A DNA stretch of 64,000 bases. Source: Candidatus Obscuribacterales bacterium (GTDB lineage Bacteria; Cyanobacteriota; Vampirovibrionia; Obscuribacterales; Obscuribacteraceae). The notes below the pieces were generated by a model that made no database searches, was not told the origin of the DNA, and was given only the letters and a program-made list of their open reading frames with translations. Made by a program: the position numbers and the translations under genes. The DNA lies in the NCBI GenBank assembly GCA_019744775.1, contig JAIETZ010000004.1, forward strand, positions 434,001 through 498,000. The letters are read 5' to 3'. Below are positions 1-8,436 of this stretch, piece by piece; position 1 is the first letter of the stretch, and each line of letters starts with the position of its first letter.

Positions 1-390
1 TTAGAAGGCGCATTGAAACTCAAGGAAATATCTTACATCCACGCCTCCGGCTACGCTGCAGGCGAATTGAAGCACGGCCCAATCGCTGTGTTGGATGCGA
101 AGGTTCCTGTAGTAACTATTGTTGTGCCGGGTAAAGTCTATGAGAAGACCATTTCCAACGCACAAGAAGCTAAAGCACGCAATGCTCAGATGATTGCCGT
201 AGCTGTAGAGGGTGATAAGACTGCCGAAGGAATCTTCGATACGATTCTCACTATCCCACAAGTTGATGAGTTGTTTAGCCCGCTTATAACCGTGTTGCCG
301 TTGCAGTTGATGTCTTACTTCATCGCTGATTATCTCGGCAAAGACGTAGATCAGCCGCGCAACTTAGCCAAATCGGTAACCGTAGAATAA
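1..390 (+). CDS. glmS: Glutamine-fructose-6-phosphate aminotransferase, C-terminal part (cut by window start)
   Basis: This is the 3' end of an open frame that enters from the left edge; about 129 residues are visible. The family converts fructose-6-phosphate and glutamine to glucosamine-6-phosphate, the first step towards UDP-GlcNAc for peptidoglycan and lipopolysaccharide. The visible part is the end of the second SIS (sugar isomerase) domain. The stretch EISYIHASGYAAGELKHGP is a hallmark of GlmS, and the protein ends in KSVTVE, the usual GlmS C-terminus in which the last residues close the isomerase site. The N-terminal glutaminase domain lies outside the window. The stop codon is followed after 9 bases by a dispersed 24-bp inverted repeat that may act as its 3' hairpin. 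Confidence 0.95.
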   Translation, partial: LEGALKLKEISYIHASGYAAGELKHGPIAVLDAKVPVVTIVVPGKVYEKTISNAQEAKARNAQMIAVAVEGDKTAEGIFDTILTIPQVDELFSPLITVLPLQLMSYFIADYLGKDVDQPRNLAKSVTVE

Positions 391-534
391 TCCGCCAACG
401 GGCGCATGCAATGCGCCCCTACACAAGCAACAGCGGAGCGAAGGGCAGCGATAGAGCTGTCCGGAGCGAGAGCGTGGATTGCGAGCAGCTAGCGAAGGCG
501 ATGGCTCTGCATTGCCGGAGCGTTATATAAAAGG
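391..534. other. Intergenic region between convergent glmS and secretin genes
   Basis: No gene is supported here. It begins with one copy of the 24-bp inverted repeat (400-423). It continues with a GC-rich stretch (about 431-522) in which GGAGCGA, AGCGAAG and CCGGAGCG words recur several times at irregular spacing. This looks like a degenerate small repeat or MITE-like remnant next to the inverted repeat, but no terminal repeats or target duplication could be defined. Confidence 0.4.
400..423 (-). repeat. 24-bp dispersed inverted repeat, copy 1
   Basis: Read on the minus strand it starts TGTAGGGGCGCATT and ends GCATGCGCCC. Its core forms a perfect 8-bp stem (GGGCGCAT / ATGCGCCC) around a 3-base loop. 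Identical copies occur at 31956-31979 and 48327-48350. This copy lies 9 bases past the glmS stop and could serve as a 3' mRNA hairpin. No U-tract follows on the plus strand, so it is not a standard terminator by itself. Confidence 0.85.
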
Positions 535-3210
535 TTACATCACCTTTTGCTCAGTGCCTTCTACTAGTGTTGGTGGCTCTTCTTCGACGATTTTCGGCGT
601 GATTAGGAGCATCAACTCAGTACGTCTACGGCCTTTAAGAGTGTTGCGGAAGAACGTACCTAATATGGGTGTTTCTGCTAAGTATGGTACTTTGCCTAGC
701 TGTGCTTCTTCTCTTTCTGAAAAGAGTCCGCCGATAACAAGTGTCTGCCCGTCCTTAACACGCACGTTTTGAGATAAGATTTCGCGGATGCTTAAAGGCG
801 TTACAACAACGGTGTCGTCAGCAAAGCTCTGCTGCGGCAATGGTGTTGATACTCTAGGTCTGAGACGCATGGTAATGAATCCGTCGTCACTGACTTTAGG
901 CACTACGTCTAAGAAAATTCCGGCTTTTTCCAATTCAACGTTGGTTGTAACAACGCCCAACGATACGGTGGTTGTTACTTTGTGAACAACTTCATCCGCA
1001 ATTACAATCAACGCTTCCGTGTTATCCATAACTACAACGGACGGGTTAGCGACAAGCTTGGCTTTATTCGTCTGAAGCAACAAGTTTAAGCCCAGGTTCA
1101 AACCGGCAGGCATAGTTGCAATGTTGGCTCTGCCGCCGGCTTTCTTACCGAGAGTCAAGAAGTTGAAACTGCTGAATGAAGTACTTCTGGGAGCAACAGC
1201 AGCTGCAGCCGGAAGAATTGTTGGAACCAAGTTACCCAAAATACCTTGGAATGTTCCGTTAGTCAGCATTCCCAAAGCCGTTGAAGTAGTATCCGTCGGT
1301 TGCGACCGTAAGTTGTTTACCTGGTAACCAACAGTAGAACCGACTGGAGGACTGACTGCTGTACCTGACGTACTCGAATTCAAAGCCGAGAAGATTTGAC
1401 CGACTCCAGGAACCGCTTGAGTAATTAAGTTGGCAATACTTGAAGCTGTCGGGAATCTAGCAACAGAGTTAATCGGAGAAGTTGTAGTGACTGTTCCGCC
1501 AACCGTATATCCTGTCGGACCACTAATAGGACCAGGACTGCCCATACCTGGTAAGAATTGCACCATGGGAGCTCGCGCGTTACCCAATACGGTGGCGCTG
1601 GCGCCTTGCCCTTGCACACCGATAGTCGCACCAATTTGACGAATACCTTCGTTGGTAATTTCCAAAAGTGATGATTGGATATGCACTTCCGGGGGACGTC
1701 TGTCCAACAAACGGATGGCTTCGGAGGCCAACTGCACATCTTCCTGCGTACCAACAACCAACACTTGGCGGTTTCTCGAATCAGGTATACAGATAGTACC
1801 GCCACCATTTTGTTCAACCGCATAATCCACGGCCACTTCTTGAGTCGAACGAATTTGCTGTGATCCGGGATCTGTTGCCGAGTTTTGGAAACCTTGACCT
1901 TCAGTAGGTGTGGCCTTAGTTTGAGATTTTACGTTGCGGATATTATCAAGCTTGCTCGTGAATTTTAATTCCGAGGTCATGTCGTCAACTTCACCGGCGG
2001 CATTGTCGTGAGTTTTAGTTTCAACTTGACTGGTGTCTTTGTCGCCGCCAAATTCACCCGGAGCACGCATTTTTGATGCGCTGGACTCTTTGCTTACTCT
2101 ACCCACCTTTTCAGAACCGGTGTTTGCCGTCTTCTTAACCATGGCTGAAGTGAAGTCAGGTAGGAAGCCACGGTTGAAAACGGAGGCGTGCAGAATCTGA
2201 GCAACATCATAAGGATGTGCGTAACTAAGGTGAAACGCCTTAGCCGTAGTTCTGTTCAATCCCAACAACGTAAAAGCATTTTGCGTAGCAATCATTACCG
2301 TATTGCCCGGCAATACGCGTGTTTGCAAACCGGCTGCTGATAATACGTTGGTCATTGCTTCGTTCAAAGTGACATCGTGTAAGTCACCCGTGATTTTTCC
2401 AACAACGGACTTATCAACCAAAATGTTCAAATTGCCTCGACGGGCAATTTCAGCAATTACTTCACGAACAGGAGTTTCACGGAAGCTCAAATTGTGGATT
2501 ATCTCTTCACGAGCAAATAATTTGAACGGTCGCTTAATTTGCACTTCACCAGGACTACCTGGAATGGAAGGACGCTTGAGAGATTCAGGACGTGCGCCTT
2601 GAGCTACTTGCTCGCCGTCGGACTTGGCGGCAATACTGGTGGCAGCAGTTTCTTCGTCGCCTAAGGTGGAAGCTTCAGAGCTTGCGGTTTCTTCTGATTC
2701 AGTCGCGCCTTTACCGGGTCTTATTGAAGAAGTTGTTGGTGTCGAAGGTGCTGATGTTGCAACCGGTGCCGGCTGAACATCGGACATATCCGCCTCAGAA
2801 TCAATTGAATCGTTAGCAACTGGCGCCGGCTCAGGCATTTTTACTTGCAATGGCTGAGCAACCGGTGCTGCCGAAGGCGGTGCAACAATTCTTGTCGGTG
2901 GCGCACTTGTCTTCTCGGCGACGCCACCACTTTCGGTGCCTGATGCATTATCAGCCGGTGCAATAAGTGTCATCGGCGGTGCTTTTCTATCTGTTTCAGT
3001 ACTAGTTGGTGTAAAGCTCAATCCGGAAGTTGGCGCTGTCGTTAGGTTGGCAGCAATTTCAGGCGACACCAGAGTTGCGGATACCGGCAGTGGTATCAGC
3101 GTTTTAACCGGAACAGACGATTGACCATCTTCAGCCCAAGCAGCCTGGGCACCTAAGAGCCACGCAGATAAGAGAATAAGAGCTTTGGATTTCTCTGAGC
3201 GAATAACCAT
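535..3210 (-). CDS. Secretin (GspD/PilQ family) with STN domain
   Basis: This 891-residue protein has a signal peptide (cleavage near AWA/ED, residue 27) and a long Pro/Ser/Thr-rich linker to about residue 225. An STN-type domain (about 238-310) follows, then N1-like and N-domain segments around 310-520. The C-terminal secretin domain contains the typical block NPSVVVMDNTEALI and, near the end, VKDGQTLVIGGLF, which leads into the VPYLAETPILGTFFRN signature. Such proteins form the outer-membrane ring of type II secretion or type IV pili, so the cell must be diderm. The 310-520 region is interrupted by a charged low-complexity insert. A TPR protein lies upstream on the same strand; no other pilus or T2SS gene is nearby. 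Whether it is a PilQ or a GspD cannot be decided from the sequence. Confidence 0.92.
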   Translation of the reverse strand: MVIRSEKSKALILLSAWLLGAQAAWAEDGQSSVPVKTLIPLPVSATLVSPEIAANLTTAPTSGLSFTPTSTETDRKAPPMTLIAPADNASGTESGGVAEKTSAPPTRIVAPPSAAPVAQPLQVKMPEPAPVANDSIDSEADMSDVQPAPVATSAPSTPTTSSIRPGKGATESEETASSEASTLGDEETAATSIAAKSDGEQVAQGARPESLKRPSIPGSPGEVQIKRPFKLFAREEIIHNLSFRETPVREVIAEIARRGNLNILVDKSVVGKITGDLHDVTLNEAMTNVLSAAGLQTRVLPGNTVMIATQNAFTLLGLNRTTAKAFHLSYAHPYDVAQILHASVFNRGFLPDFTSAMVKKTANTGSEKVGRVSKESSASKMRAPGEFGGDKDTSQVETKTHDNAAGEVDDMTSELKFTSKLDNIRNVKSQTKATPTEGQGFQNSATDPGSQQIRSTQEVAVDYAVEQNGGGTICIPDSRNRQVLVVGTQEDVQLASEAIRLLDRRPPEVHIQSSLLEITNEGIRQIGATIGVQGQGASATVLGNARAPMVQFLPGMGSPGPISGPTGYTVGGTVTTTSPINSVARFPTASSIANLITQAVPGVGQIFSALNSSTSGTAVSPPVGSTVGYQVNNLRSQPTDTTSTALGMLTNGTFQGILGNLVPTILPAAAAVAPRSTSFSSFNFLTLGKKAGGRANIATMPAGLNLGLNLLLQTNKAKLVANPSVVVMDNTEALIVIADEVVHKVTTTVSLGVVTTNVELEKAGIFLDVVPKVSDDGFITMRLRPRVSTPLPQQSFADDTVVVTPLSIREILSQNVRVKDGQTLVIGGLFSEREEAQLGKVPYLAETPILGTFFRNTLKGRRRTELMLLITPKIVEEEPPTLVEGTEQKVM

Positions 3211-3249
3211 TAAGTACCCAAGTTAAACTACAGCTAATGATTCTTGTTT

Positions 3250-3277
3250 ATTCTACAAGCCTAGAATTAAATTGCAA
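3250..3277 (-). promoter_or_regulatory. Putative sigma70-type promoter for the secretin gene
   Basis: On the minus strand TTGCAA (3272-3277) and TAGAAT (3250-3255) are separated by 16 bases and lie about 40 bases before the secretin start. Both boxes are near consensus and the region is AT-rich. It would allow the secretin to be transcribed separately from the upstream TPR gene. This is a by-eye prediction. Confidence 0.35.
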
Positions 3278-3315
3278 TAAATATATATCCGCCATATATA
3301 CAGCAATTACTGACG

Positions 3316-4314
3316 TTACTGATTCGGTTTTTTTGTGCCGGCAAAACCGTACACGGCAATTTCCAAATTGTTGCGCGCGGCTATCAACTTTGGATTTAAA
3401 CGCAGAGCTAAACGATACTCGTTGATTGCTGAAGCAAAATCTCCTGAGCCGTAAAAAGCGTAACCAAGATCGTTATGCGCTTGCGCGGAGAGCGGATCCA
3501 AATTGACGGCTGCTTTAAACTCTTCAACCGCGTTTGTCGTCTCACCATTTGCATACAAACTTCTGCCCATTGCTAAATGAGATGCAACAGCATCCGGAGC
3601 AAGTAAGACAGCTTGCTTGGCAGTTACCAGCGCCGCTTGTTTTTCACCAACTTCCAACAAAGCAGCAGTCAAGGCAACTTGTGCGCGCGCGAGACTTTTA
3701 TCGAGTGATACCGCTTTACGCGCCGAGCGCAGACTTCCTTGCACATCGCCGGTTGCTAGCAAAGCCTCGGATAATCCGGCAAGATATAAAGCAGGCTCTG
3801 CCGGGTCGTTTGCACTGCCGGAAATGTTGACTGCACGCCTGTATTCGTTGATTGCTTCGGGAACATTGCCGCCGCATTTTAGCGACTCGGCAAACAAAAA
3901 GTGAATCTCTGCATTATTTGGCGCAATCTCTACAGCGCGACGAAATTGTTTCAACGCTTCTGAATGTTCGCCTACGAAATCCAAAACTTTAGCCAACTGC
4001 GCGTGTGAATACGGATCAAGTGGTGCAATTGAAATTGCCTTTTTGAGTTCAACACCGGCTCCTTCGTAGTCACCAGCCAAGTACAAATAAGTCCCCAACT
4101 TAAAGCGCAACGCAGCTCTGTCCGGATTGTCGGTAATTTGTCTGCGCAAATCGATAATGGAATCACCAAGCAACTTCAAATCCAACTGAGATTTATCTAG
4201 TCTCAAAAGGTCAGCCGGCGTCGTATCCAGCGCCATGGCCGCAAACGGCTGGCAAAAGGTCAGTACCAATGCCAGTTTTGCTATGTTTTTGCTGTTGTAT
4301 AATTGGCTTTTCAT
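3316..4314 (-). CDS. Secreted TPR-repeat protein
   Basis: A 332-residue protein. I chose the ATG at 4314 because MKSQLYNSKNIAKLALVL opens a signal peptide ending near AMA/LD. The longer reading from 4344 would add ten residues before it and has no better ribosome site. At least six consecutive TPR units follow, with typical A-x-Y-x-x-A and P-x-x-A spacing (for example LDPLSAQAHNDLGYAFYGSG near the C-terminus). TPR arrays bind other proteins. Its position just upstream of the secretin on the same strand suggests a role as a pilotin-like or assembly partner, by analogy with PilF/PilW, but this is inference. The gene start lies 60 bases from the divergent hemW start, so both promoters must lie in or near that short gap. 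Confidence 0.82.
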   Translation of the reverse strand: MKSQLYNSKNIAKLALVLTFCQPFAAMALDTTPADLLRLDKSQLDLKLLGDSIIDLRRQITDNPDRAALRFKLGTYLYLAGDYEGAGVELKKAISIAPLDPYSHAQLAKVLDFVGEHSEALKQFRRAVEIAPNNAEIHFLFAESLKCGGNVPEAINEYRRAVNISGSANDPAEPALYLAGLSEALLATGDVQGSLRSARKAVSLDKSLARAQVALTAALLEVGEKQAALVTAKQAVLLAPDAVASHLAMGRSLYANGETTNAVEEFKAAVNLDPLSAQAHNDLGYAFYGSGDFASAINEYRLALRLNPKLIAARNNLEIAVYGFAGTKKPNQ

Positions 4315-4373
4315 AGTTAATGCAGGACTGTTTGCAGCAACCATACAGACAGTCCAGCGACCCTGTCAAGCCA

Positions 4374-5486
4374 ATGCCTAAAAGCGCTTACATCCACATC
4401 CCATTTTGCGCGCACAAATGCGATTTTTGCGACTTCGCGGTGGTGACCAACCTGGAAGCTCGCATTCCCGAGTACTGCCGCACCGTGGTCAAAGAAATCG
4501 AGCATCGAGTAAACTCGAAATCACCCCTAGAAACTGTGTTTTATGGAGGCGGCACACCAGGCTACATTGACACAAAAGAGTTAGCGCTTATTCACAAGAC
4601 TCTGAAAGAAACAGCAGGCATAAGCGATGACGCAGAAGTATCTCTGGAAACGACTCCTAACGCTATTTCTACTGAAAAGGCATCTGCCTGGCTGGAGATG
4701 GGCATCAATCGTATTTCCATTGGAATTGAATCCGTCAACGATCACGAACTCACGGCCATGGGTCGCGATCACACTCGCGCTCAAGCGTTTGCCGGAGTGA
4801 AAGCCGCCCAAGAAGCCGGTTTTAAAAATATTGCCGTTGATCTCATGTACGGACTGCCTGAGCAAACTTTAGATAGCTGGCAAAGCTGCCTGGACGAAAC
4901 TTTGTCTCTAGGGCTGCCCCACTTGTCCGCTTATGCAATGACATTGGCCACAAATTCGCCTTTGCTCAGGCGCTATCCCATGGGAAGCCCACAAATGCCC
5001 GATGATGATTTGGCTGCATCCATGTACGAAATGCTGGTCGCCTCTGCGGAAAAGGCTGGACTTAAGCAATACGAAGTCTCTAATTTTTCGAAAGCCGGCT
5101 ATGCCTCTAAGCACAATTTGACCTACTGGCACAACGACGAATACTACGGATTTGGCTTGTCCGCCCACAGATATGTGGACGGCGTAAGAAGCCACAACTG
5201 GCGTTCTTTCAATCGTTATCTGGACGACTACACAGGTCATGAAAATCTAGAAGTTATAGATGCTGAAACCCGCATCAAAGAAGCCATAATTCTCGGTTTG
5301 CGCACAACCGAGGGAATAGATTTTAGCCAATTCAAAAAACGCTATGGCGTTGACCTGCTCACCAAATTTGGTCAAAAGATAGACAAATTCGCAGATCAGG
5401 GACTTTTCGCCGCATCCAGAAGCCACCTTAAACTGACAAGCAAGGGCATGCTTTTAAGCAATTTGGTCTTAGCAGAGTTCATCTAA
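4374..5486 (+). CDS. hemW: HemW-like radical SAM protein (heme chaperone / coproporphyrinogen oxidase family)
   Basis: A 370-residue radical SAM enzyme. The ATG at 4374 is preferred because family members begin a few residues before YIHIPFC; an upstream ATG at 4320 would add 18 atypical residues. The 4Fe-4S cluster motif is C-x3-C-x2-C at residues 12, 16 and 19 (FCAHKCDFCDF), followed by GGGTPG as the SAM-binding glycine motif. The C-terminal HemN-type domain ends at about residue 365. HemW proteins bind heme and deliver it to respiratory enzymes; they differ from true HemN in lacking the N-terminal extension, as here. The usual G-V-Q-S after NRISI is I-E-S here, a small deviation. The gene is divergent from the TPR gene and has its own transcription unit. 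Confidence 0.88.
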   Translation: MPKSAYIHIPFCAHKCDFCDFAVVTNLEARIPEYCRTVVKEIEHRVNSKSPLETVFYGGGTPGYIDTKELALIHKTLKETAGISDDAEVSLETTPNAISTEKASAWLEMGINRISIGIESVNDHELTAMGRDHTRAQAFAGVKAAQEAGFKNIAVDLMYGLPEQTLDSWQSCLDETLSLGLPHLSAYAMTLATNSPLLRRYPMGSPQMPDDDLAASMYEMLVASAEKAGLKQYEVSNFSKAGYASKHNLTYWHNDEYYGFGLSAHRYVDGVRSHNWRSFNRYLDDYTGHENLEVIDAETRIKEAIILGLRTTEGIDFSQFKKRYGVDLLTKFGQKIDKFADQGLFAASRSHLKLTSKGMLLSNLVLAEFI

Positions 5487-5596
5487 GTCAAGCTCCAAAG
5501 GCTCTGCCTGTTGAGGTTTAGAGCATTTCATCTACCTACAAATTTAGTTTAATTAGAGCTTGTCACGGGTATGGAACAAGAGACAGGAGAACGCCC

Positions 5597-7150
5597 GTGA
5601 AACTTTGTCCTGAATGCTATTCAGAATTTGAGGACAACCTGACGCAGTGTCCGGAAGATAAGATCGCGCTTGCCACTCTAGATTCCGACCCGCTGGTGGG
5701 CACCAGACTTGCTGATCGCTACACTATCCTTTCCATTATCGGTCGTGGCGGCATGGGCGTCGTCTACAAGGCACGCCACGAAATGATGGACAGAACCGTT
5801 GCCATAAAAATGCTGCATGCCCATCTTGTTACGGACACGGAAGCCATGAAGCGCTTTCACAGAGAAGCGAAAGTTGTCTCCCGCGTTCAACACCCGCACA
5901 GCATCACGCTTTATGACTTTGGTGTATCCAGCTCGGGCCAGCCCTATATCGTCATGGACTTTGTGCAGGGGATAAGTCTTAAGACCCTAATTAAAGAGCA
6001 AGGAGCGCTGCCCTTAGAACGCGTGCGTTATATATTCACTCAAGTAGCGGACACACTCAAATGCGCACACGCTCAAGGTGTAATTCACCGTGACTTAAAA
6101 CCGGAAAACATTATGCTCACCACTCATGGCGACAATAAAGACTGGGTGCAAGTGGTAGACTTCGGCATCTCCAAACTGGTATCAACATCAGGTGACAAAG
6201 ATCAAAAAATAAGCCGCATCACGCGAATAGGTGATGTCTGCGGATCGCCACCATACATGAGCCCGGAACAATGCATTTCCGCGCTCAACATCGACAGCAG
6301 AACAGATATATATTCGCTTGCCGTAGTTGTTTACGAGGCACTTACAGGACGTTTACCATTTCTAGCTAAATCAGCAATTGAAATGATCGACTGCCATCTT
6401 TATGGACAACCGACATCTCTTAAGATTGCCAATCCGGAACTTTCTCTTTGCGATAGTTTGAATAACTTATTCAACAAAGCACTGCAAAAAGAACCGCAGC
6501 GGAGACACCAAACAGTTGAAGAATTTGGTTATGAACTTTCAGAAGCTATCAAACAAGACGCATTGCGAATGCGGTCGTTGAGACAGCGGGTCGAAGTCAG
6601 TCAATTTAAAAAACTAGTCGATGAAGCAGAAGGCAATGTCGACACAGAACCAAAAATGAATCGCGCCGAAGGCAGAAGCGGCTATCTATCGAACATTCCA
6701 GTGAAAGTAATTGGAGATACCGGCAACCAGAAGGTGGGTATCCTGGATAGATTGAAAGCACTTGTTTTGGGTGCGCCAGAGCAAGAGGAAGATGCTGGAT
6801 TTGTCTTATCCGAATGTCCCTACTGCGGAAAGCCAACCGATCCGCAAGTGAATTTTTGTCTGGACTGCGGCAGGCATTTGGCTACTCCACAAGAAGTTGC
6901 GTCATTACGATCAGCCCAACAGGTTTTTGTATATCCAAAGTATCAAAAGAAAAAGGAACAAAAATCCCCACACTTCAGCCGCAAGGCAAAAGTTGCAAGC
7001 GCCAATACCAGTAGCATTTCAATTGGCTCATTTCTTGTGGTTATTGTTCTCTTTCTTTGCTTAATGCACTTTGCCAGCGGCGGCAAAGCTTTCAAGGGCA
7101 TAGTCAACCAAGTAAACGAATTTATCGAACACTCAACTACAACCAAATAG
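5597..7150 (+). CDS. Membrane-anchored Ser/Thr protein kinase with two zinc ribbons
   Basis: This 517-residue protein starts at a GTG with AGGAGA six bases upstream. It has a short N-terminal Cys cluster (C4, C7, C18), then a PknB-type kinase domain (about 42-320). The glycine loop is GRGGMG (49-54), the ATP lysine is K71 in AIK, the catalytic loop is HRDLKPEN (164-171), and DFG is at 188-190. All catalytic residues are present, so an active kinase is likely. A second zinc ribbon, C-x2-C...C-x2-C, lies at about 407-424 (CPYCGK ... CLDCGR). One membrane helix (about 475-492) follows near the C-terminus, leaving a short extracytoplasmic tail. The kinase therefore sits in the cytoplasm anchored by its C-terminus. 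The double zinc-ribbon layout differs from PASTA kinases, and the ligand is unknown. Confidence 0.9.
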   Translation: MKLCPECYSEFEDNLTQCPEDKIALATLDSDPLVGTRLADRYTILSIIGRGGMGVVYKARHEMMDRTVAIKMLHAHLVTDTEAMKRFHREAKVVSRVQHPHSITLYDFGVSSSGQPYIVMDFVQGISLKTLIKEQGALPLERVRYIFTQVADTLKCAHAQGVIHRDLKPENIMLTTHGDNKDWVQVVDFGISKLVSTSGDKDQKISRITRIGDVCGSPPYMSPEQCISALNIDSRTDIYSLAVVVYEALTGRLPFLAKSAIEMIDCHLYGQPTSLKIANPELSLCDSLNNLFNKALQKEPQRRHQTVEEFGYELSEAIKQDALRMRSLRQRVEVSQFKKLVDEAEGNVDTEPKMNRAEGRSGYLSNIPVKVIGDTGNQKVGILDRLKALVLGAPEQEEDAGFVLSECPYCGKPTDPQVNFCLDCGRHLATPQEVASLRSAQQVFVYPKYQKKKEQKSPHFSRKAKVASANTSSISIGSFLVVIVLFLCLMHFASGGKAFKGIVNQVNEFIEHSTTTK

Positions 7151-7217
7151 ACAAGCTACACACACTAAAACATGTTATAAATAACCCAGATCTACATTTC
7201 CGCAAGGAGCTTTACCT

Positions 7218-7424
7218 ATGAACTTCAAATTACTAGCAGCTGTGGCCGTATTTGCTATGGTCGCCTCAACACCAGCTTTTGCAGCCGATGATTGCAAAGC
7301 CAAAGAGTGCGCCAAGAAGATCGGCAAAGGAGTTATGTGGGCACCTAAAAAGGTTGCTTCGGGCACCAAGAAGGGCGTGCAAGCAATGGGCCGCGGCGCT
7401 AAGAAGGTTATTGGCAAGGACTAA
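7218..7424 (+). CDS. Small secreted basic protein (68 aa precursor)
   Basis: The frame is supported by a clean AAGGAG ribosome site (7204-7209) eight bases before the ATG and by a TATAAA-like box around 7175. The first 22 residues form a signal peptide ending in AFA/AD. The mature chain of about 45 residues is strongly basic (13-14 Lys plus Arg) with two cysteines (DCKAKEC) and several short GAKK/GTKK-like motifs. A rho-independent terminator follows 26 bases after the stop. I do not recognise a family. The composition would fit a cell-envelope or nucleic-acid-binding peptide or an antimicrobial-type peptide, but nothing proves any of these. Confidence 0.75.
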   Translation: MNFKLLAAVAVFAMVASTPAFAADDCKAKECAKKIGKGVMWAPKKVASGTKKGVQAMGRGAKKVIGKD

Positions 7425-7450
7425 TAATCCTGGCTCAATAAATTCAGATG

Positions 7451-7477
7451 GGGCAGGTAAAACTGCCCTTTTTCTTT
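7451..7477 (+). terminator. Rho-independent terminator of the small secreted protein gene
   Basis: A 6-bp stem GGGCAG / CTGCCC (7451-7456, 7463-7468) with a 6-base loop is followed directly by a T-rich run TTTTTTCTTT. It ends the 7218-7424 transcript. The T-run overlaps the stop codon of the convergent aat gene. Confidence 0.8.
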
Positions 7478-8102
7478 AGGCAAACCGGCAATCAAGAGCC
7501 AAAGCATGGCTTAGACATCTGACGTATTCGTCTCTAGAAATCATCTCAGCACCAAACCGCGCCAGGTGGTCCGTGTGATATTGACAGTCCAATAACGTAA
7601 ATCCTCTTTGCTTGAGACGTTCCACCAGAAAGACTACGCAAACTTTGGAAGCATCCGTTTGCCAATGAAACATTGATTCACCCATAAAGGCGCCACCCAA
7701 AGAGACTCCGTAGAGCCCGCCGGCAAGCCGTCCATCTAAATAGGCTTCCACACTATGCGCCAGTCCCAATCTATGCAATTCACTGTAAGCCTCGATTATT
7801 TCCTCGCTTATCCAAGAGCTTCTGTGAACCAACACATTGCCAAACTCATCGGTGTCTTTTCTTTCCGTCTCGGCACAGGCTCTAATTACCGTTTCAAAGT
7901 CTCCATCTACCTTCAATTCAAAGCCACCGTGCTTATAAGTTCTCATCAAGGTATGTGAAGCGTGAAAATTATCGAGATCAATTATGCATCGCGGATCCGG
8001 GCTAAACCAAGCAATTTTTCCCTCCACAGACATGGGGAAAATTGCTTGACTGTAGGCCTTCACCAGTAATTCCGGCGTAAGCTTCAGATCACTTTCCGGC
8101 AT
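7476..8102 (-). CDS. aat: Leucyl/phenylalanyl-tRNA-protein transferase
   Basis: A 208-residue member of the Aat family, which moves Leu or Phe from aminoacyl-tRNA to proteins with N-terminal Arg or Lys and thereby marks them for ClpAP (N-end rule). Recognisable blocks are WFSPDPR near residue 32, GGLYGVSLGGAFMGESMFH (about 127-145) and LLDCQYHTDHLARFGA (about 166-181), all typical. The length is slightly below the E. coli protein. It is the last gene of the thyA-folA-cytochrome c-aat run; its ATG lies 14 bases inside the cytochrome gene, so the two are probably translationally coupled. The pairing with a cytochrome gene has no obvious metabolic logic. Confidence 0.95.
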   Translation of the reverse strand: MPESDLKLTPELLVKAYSQAIFPMSVEGKIAWFSPDPRCIIDLDNFHASHTLMRTYKHGGFELKVDGDFETVIRACAETERKDTDEFGNVLVHRSSWISEEIIEAYSELHRLGLAHSVEAYLDGRLAGGLYGVSLGGAFMGESMFHWQTDASKVCVVFLVERLKQRGFTLLDCQYHTDHLARFGAEMISRDEYVRCLSHALALDCRFA

Positions 8103-8436
8103 TTGCTGATTTGGGCGTCAAAGAACGAATATATGCGATCAAATCGCACATATCAGCCGGCGGGATTTTCTTCTCATTGAAGCCGCGCATCGGAGTACCT
8201 GTTACACCGGTGCGAATCTTCGCTTCCAGTGTTTTATCGTCTTTAAATTCTTCAGCAAACTCTGCGCCCTTGATAGGCTTTTTTGGATTGACGTCATTGC
8301 CGCCTTTTGCGTGACATTCAACACAGTCGTTTTTCTTGAAGACCTTGAGTCCGCGTTGAACGTCCCCTTCGGCAAGTGCCGCCTGTGAGACTAGAAATAT
8401 GCTGCTTAGACTAAGCAACCAAGCCTTACGATGCAT
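8089..8436 (-). CDS. Secreted monoheme cytochrome c
   Basis: A 115-residue precursor. I chose the ATG at 8436 because it has a strong AAGGAG site and opens a signal peptide (cleavage near ALA/EG, residues 20-24); longer readings run back through folA. One heme site CVECH (C38, C41, H42) and a likely distal ligand Met83 in GTPMRGF define a class I cytochrome c, ending with a C-terminal helix ADMCDLIAYIRSL. It would act as an electron carrier on the outer side of the cytoplasmic membrane and needs the System II heme ligation pair encoded at 33-35.6 kb. The start overlaps the end of folA by 11 bases and its end overlaps aat by 14 bases. Confidence 0.92.
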   Translation of the reverse strand: MHRKAWLLSLSSIFLVSQAALAEGDVQRGLKVFKKNDCVECHAKGGNDVNPKKPIKGAEFAEEFKDDKTLEAKIRTGVTGTPMRGFNEKKIPPADMCDLIAYIRSLTPKSANAGK

